The notes beneath the pieces were generated by a model. It did not search any database and was not told where the DNA came from. It was given only the letters and a program-made list of their open reading frames with translations. Positions 62,899 to 64,000 of a stretch of DNA of 64,000 nucleotides are shown one piece after another (within the stretch, counting starts at the first letter, position 1; each line of letters starts with the position of its first letter). Both the position numbers and the translations under genes were made by a program. The stretch is from Clostridiales bacterium (GTDB lineage: Bacteria; Bacillota; Clostridia; Peptostreptococcales; Acidaminobacteraceae): NCBI GenBank assembly GCA_016342415.1, contig JAEIOD010000018.1, forward strand, positions 32,987 through 96,986. The letters are read 5' to 3'.

Positions 62899-63618
62899 AT
62901 GCCAAAGTGTATACAGAATAAGAGAAAATGTAAGGCCTGCGAACATAAATTTTGCATCAGTCAAATTAGCTTGTTCTCAAGTTTAAACGAAGAGGAAATG
63001 GCTCTTATAGCAAGTGAAACAGTTACCTCTAGTTATAAAAGAGGTGATATCATTTTTAATCAAGGTGATAAAGCCAATCATCTTTATATAGTATGTTCAG
63101 GAAAGATGAAGATAAAAAAGTACACTGTGGATGGTAAAGAACAAATCCTTTATATTCTAGCAGATGGTGATTTTATTGGTGCTTTTAACTTACTAAAAGA
63201 AGATCAATTTGATTTTACAGCAGAGGCTATTGAAGATACTGATATCAGTACTATTTCAAAAGTTGCTTTTAACAGTGTCATCTTAAAGAATCCTGATATA
63301 ACACTTAAAGTATTGGAAAAAGCATATGAGCGCATTATTAAAGTGGAGAGTTTGGTAGAACGTCTAGGAACCAATTCTGTTGATGCAAAAGTTGCAGGTC
63401 TTCTATTAAATTTAGAACGGGATTTTGGTCGTAAGACCGATGACGGCACGTTACTAAAATTATCCATCAATAGAGAAGAAATGGGCAGTTATGCTGGCAT
63501 TGCCAGAGAAACGATGACAAGAAAATTGAAATTATTTCAGGAAATTGGTGTGATCAAGTTGATCGGTACCAAACAAATCCTCATTATGAATAGAGAAGCG
63601 TTAAAGAATATGAATTAG
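62899..63618 (+). CDS. Crp/Fnr family regulator with N-terminal cysteine cluster
   Basis: 239 residues. The N-terminus holds C4, C11, C14 and C19 (x6, x2, x4 spacing), a likely 4Fe-4S oxygen sensor like that of FNR. The cyclic-nucleotide-binding-like beta barrel spans about 25-140 (GDIIFNQGDKANHLYIVCSGKMKI, then GDFIGAFNLL), with no cAMP pocket signature such as RPSSAA. The winged helix at 145-235 has the recognition helix AGIARETMTRKLKL. The RETxxR pattern is that of CRP and of Bacillus Fnr, both of which read TGTGA. It ends the pfl operon and should therefore activate its own operon through the box at 59798. Confidence 0.9.
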   Translation: MPKCIQNKRKCKACEHKFCISQISLFSSLNEEEMALIASETVTSSYKRGDIIFNQGDKANHLYIVCSGKMKIKKYTVDGKEQILYILADGDFIGAFNLLKEDQFDFTAEAIEDTDISTISKVAFNSVILKNPDITLKVLEKAYERIIKVESLVERLGTNSVDAKVAGLLLNLERDFGRKTDDGTLLKLSINREEMGSYAGIARETMTRKLKLFQEIGVIKLIGTKQILIMNREALKNMN

Positions 63619-63640
63619 ATCTGAAAGGGTCTTTTTTTAT
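63616..63640 (+). terminator. Weak terminator of the pfl operon
   Basis: AGATC / GGTCT (one G-U pair) around a six-base loop, then seven T. Short stem but good T run. Confidence 0.6.
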
Positions 63641-63643
63641 TGT

Positions 63644-63696
63644 GTAAGAAGTTATATCTAGAGTCCGTGATGAAACTATAGATATAACTTTCTTAC
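63644..63696. repeat. Long imperfect inverted repeat
   Basis: GTAAGAAGTTATATCTA (63644-63660) is repeated inverted at 63679-63696 with a single extra base; the loop is 18 bases. No T run follows and no gene ends beside it apart from the pfl operon, so this is not an ordinary terminator. Confidence 0.7.
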
Positions 63697-63722
63697 ATGA
63701 GTTACTAAAAAATAATAATAAA

Positions 63723-63840
63723 TGTACAAAACGATAATCTAATAGCAATTATACTCAACATATTGAATGTAAAGTACATAATATTCAAAAATGTACGTTA
63801 TTATTTTATGTACATTATAAAAAGAGGTCAATAATGTACA
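63723..63840. repeat. Cluster of five GTAC-centred palindromes
   Basis: TGTACA at 63723-63728, AGTACA at 63773-63778, TGTACG at 63792-63797, TGTACA at 63809-63814 and TGTACA at 63835-63840, several within AATGTACATT. They fall in a gene-free, AT-rich stretch and may be operator sites for a gene beyond the right edge. Confidence 0.5.
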
Positions 63841-63941
63841 TTTCCGTTGTTTTAAATATATCTAAATCAACAATCGTTATGTGTATTTTTATCTATCAAG
63901 ATTCATATAGTTAAACTGACAAATTCTGATTGAACTAAACC

Positions 63942-63953
63942 GCTAGCGCGGTG
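63942..63953. terminator. Hairpin that may end a minus-strand gene entering from the right
   Basis: CCGC, loop TAGC, GCGG with flanking A/T pairs. Seen on the minus strand it follows a stop codon at 63965-63967. Short stem, so tentative. Confidence 0.35.
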
Positions 63954-63964
63954 GCTTTTCAAAA

Positions 63965-64000
63965 TCAATTTTTAATCCAAGAACTCCACTGGGTAAGAAT
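63965..64000 (-). CDS. Possible C-terminus of a gene continuing past the right edge
   Basis: The minus strand from 64000 is open for 11 codons and ends ...WSSWIKN and a TGA stop at 63967-63965, followed by a GC-rich hairpin. The tryptophan-rich tail suggests real coding sequence, but the piece is too short to identify. It may equally be chance. Confidence 0.3.
   Translation of the reverse strand: MLTQWSSWIKN

Overview
The window is an AT-rich, gene-dense bacterial chromosome segment from a Gram-positive anaerobe or facultative fermenter, most likely a member of the Clostridia. The support is the type II MurB, the rapZ-yvcK-whiA-HPr cluster, a T-box leader, GerMN and PucR proteins, a pyruvate kinase with the Firmicutes C-terminal extension, strong AGGAGG ribosome sites, and TTG/GTG starts. 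TGA is used as an ordinary stop (for example rapZ), so the genetic code is standard. I cannot name the genus.

Layout. 1-1.7 kb: end of a molybdenum-cofactor operon (moaA partial, moaC, MOSC protein). 1.8-3.7 kb: a membrane diguanylate cyclase. 4.1-11.8 kb: murB, PHP phosphoesterase, rapZ and yvcK, then a tryptophanase-regulator module that splits the usual cluster, then Nudix, whiA and an HPr protein. 11.9-20.9 kb: HD-GYP phosphodiesterase, an orphan binding lipoprotein, dnaE, and a pfkA-pyk glycolytic operon. 21-24.6 kb: acetyltransferase, BrnQ transporter, a methionine sulfoxide reductase and a thioesterase. 24.8-31 kb: a sugar locus with GPH symporter and GH2 beta-galactosidase, divergent from a membrane metallophosphoesterase and a TetR regulator. 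31.2-45.8 kb: lipoprotein peptidase, GerMN protein, RlmCD, a radical SAM protein, a binding lipoprotein, oxidoreductases, an RNA methylase, a metallo-hydrolase, an M23 peptidase, a flavin reductase, and an EamA/LysR pair. 45.9-56.6 kb: purine permease, Gfo/Idh enzyme, AraC, PucR, EamA, a T-box-controlled amino-acid ABC transporter, SGNH hydrolase and cupin. 56.6-59.7 kb: NapH-like ferredoxin membrane protein with partner, metallo-hydrolase and acetyltransferase. 59.9-63.6 kb: pflB-pflA and a Crp/Fnr regulator.

Most notable observation. The gene at 23118-24083 (minus) encodes an MsrA-MsrB fusion with a membrane anchor. Its MsrA catalytic cysteine codon (GCFWG motif) is replaced by an in-frame TGA at 23945-23943. 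A 6-bp hairpin with a CGGG loop lies 16 nt after that TGA, which is the placement expected of a bacterial SECIS element. The protein is therefore very probably a selenoprotein, and a standard gene caller would truncate it to the MsrB half.

Other regulatory structure stands out. A perfect TGTGA-N6-TCACA box is centred about -41.5 from the likely pflB start, and a regulator with an N-terminal Cys cluster and an RETxxR recognition helix is encoded in the same operon. Mirror-image GCCAC operators flank two divergent promoters whose -35 boxes overlap at the beta-galactosidase locus. There are tandem T-N11-A LysR boxes and a T-box leader. A cluster of GTAC-centred repeats sits at the right edge of the window. 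Nearly every transcription unit ends in a clear intrinsic terminator. No rRNA, tRNA, CRISPR array or intact mobile element was seen.
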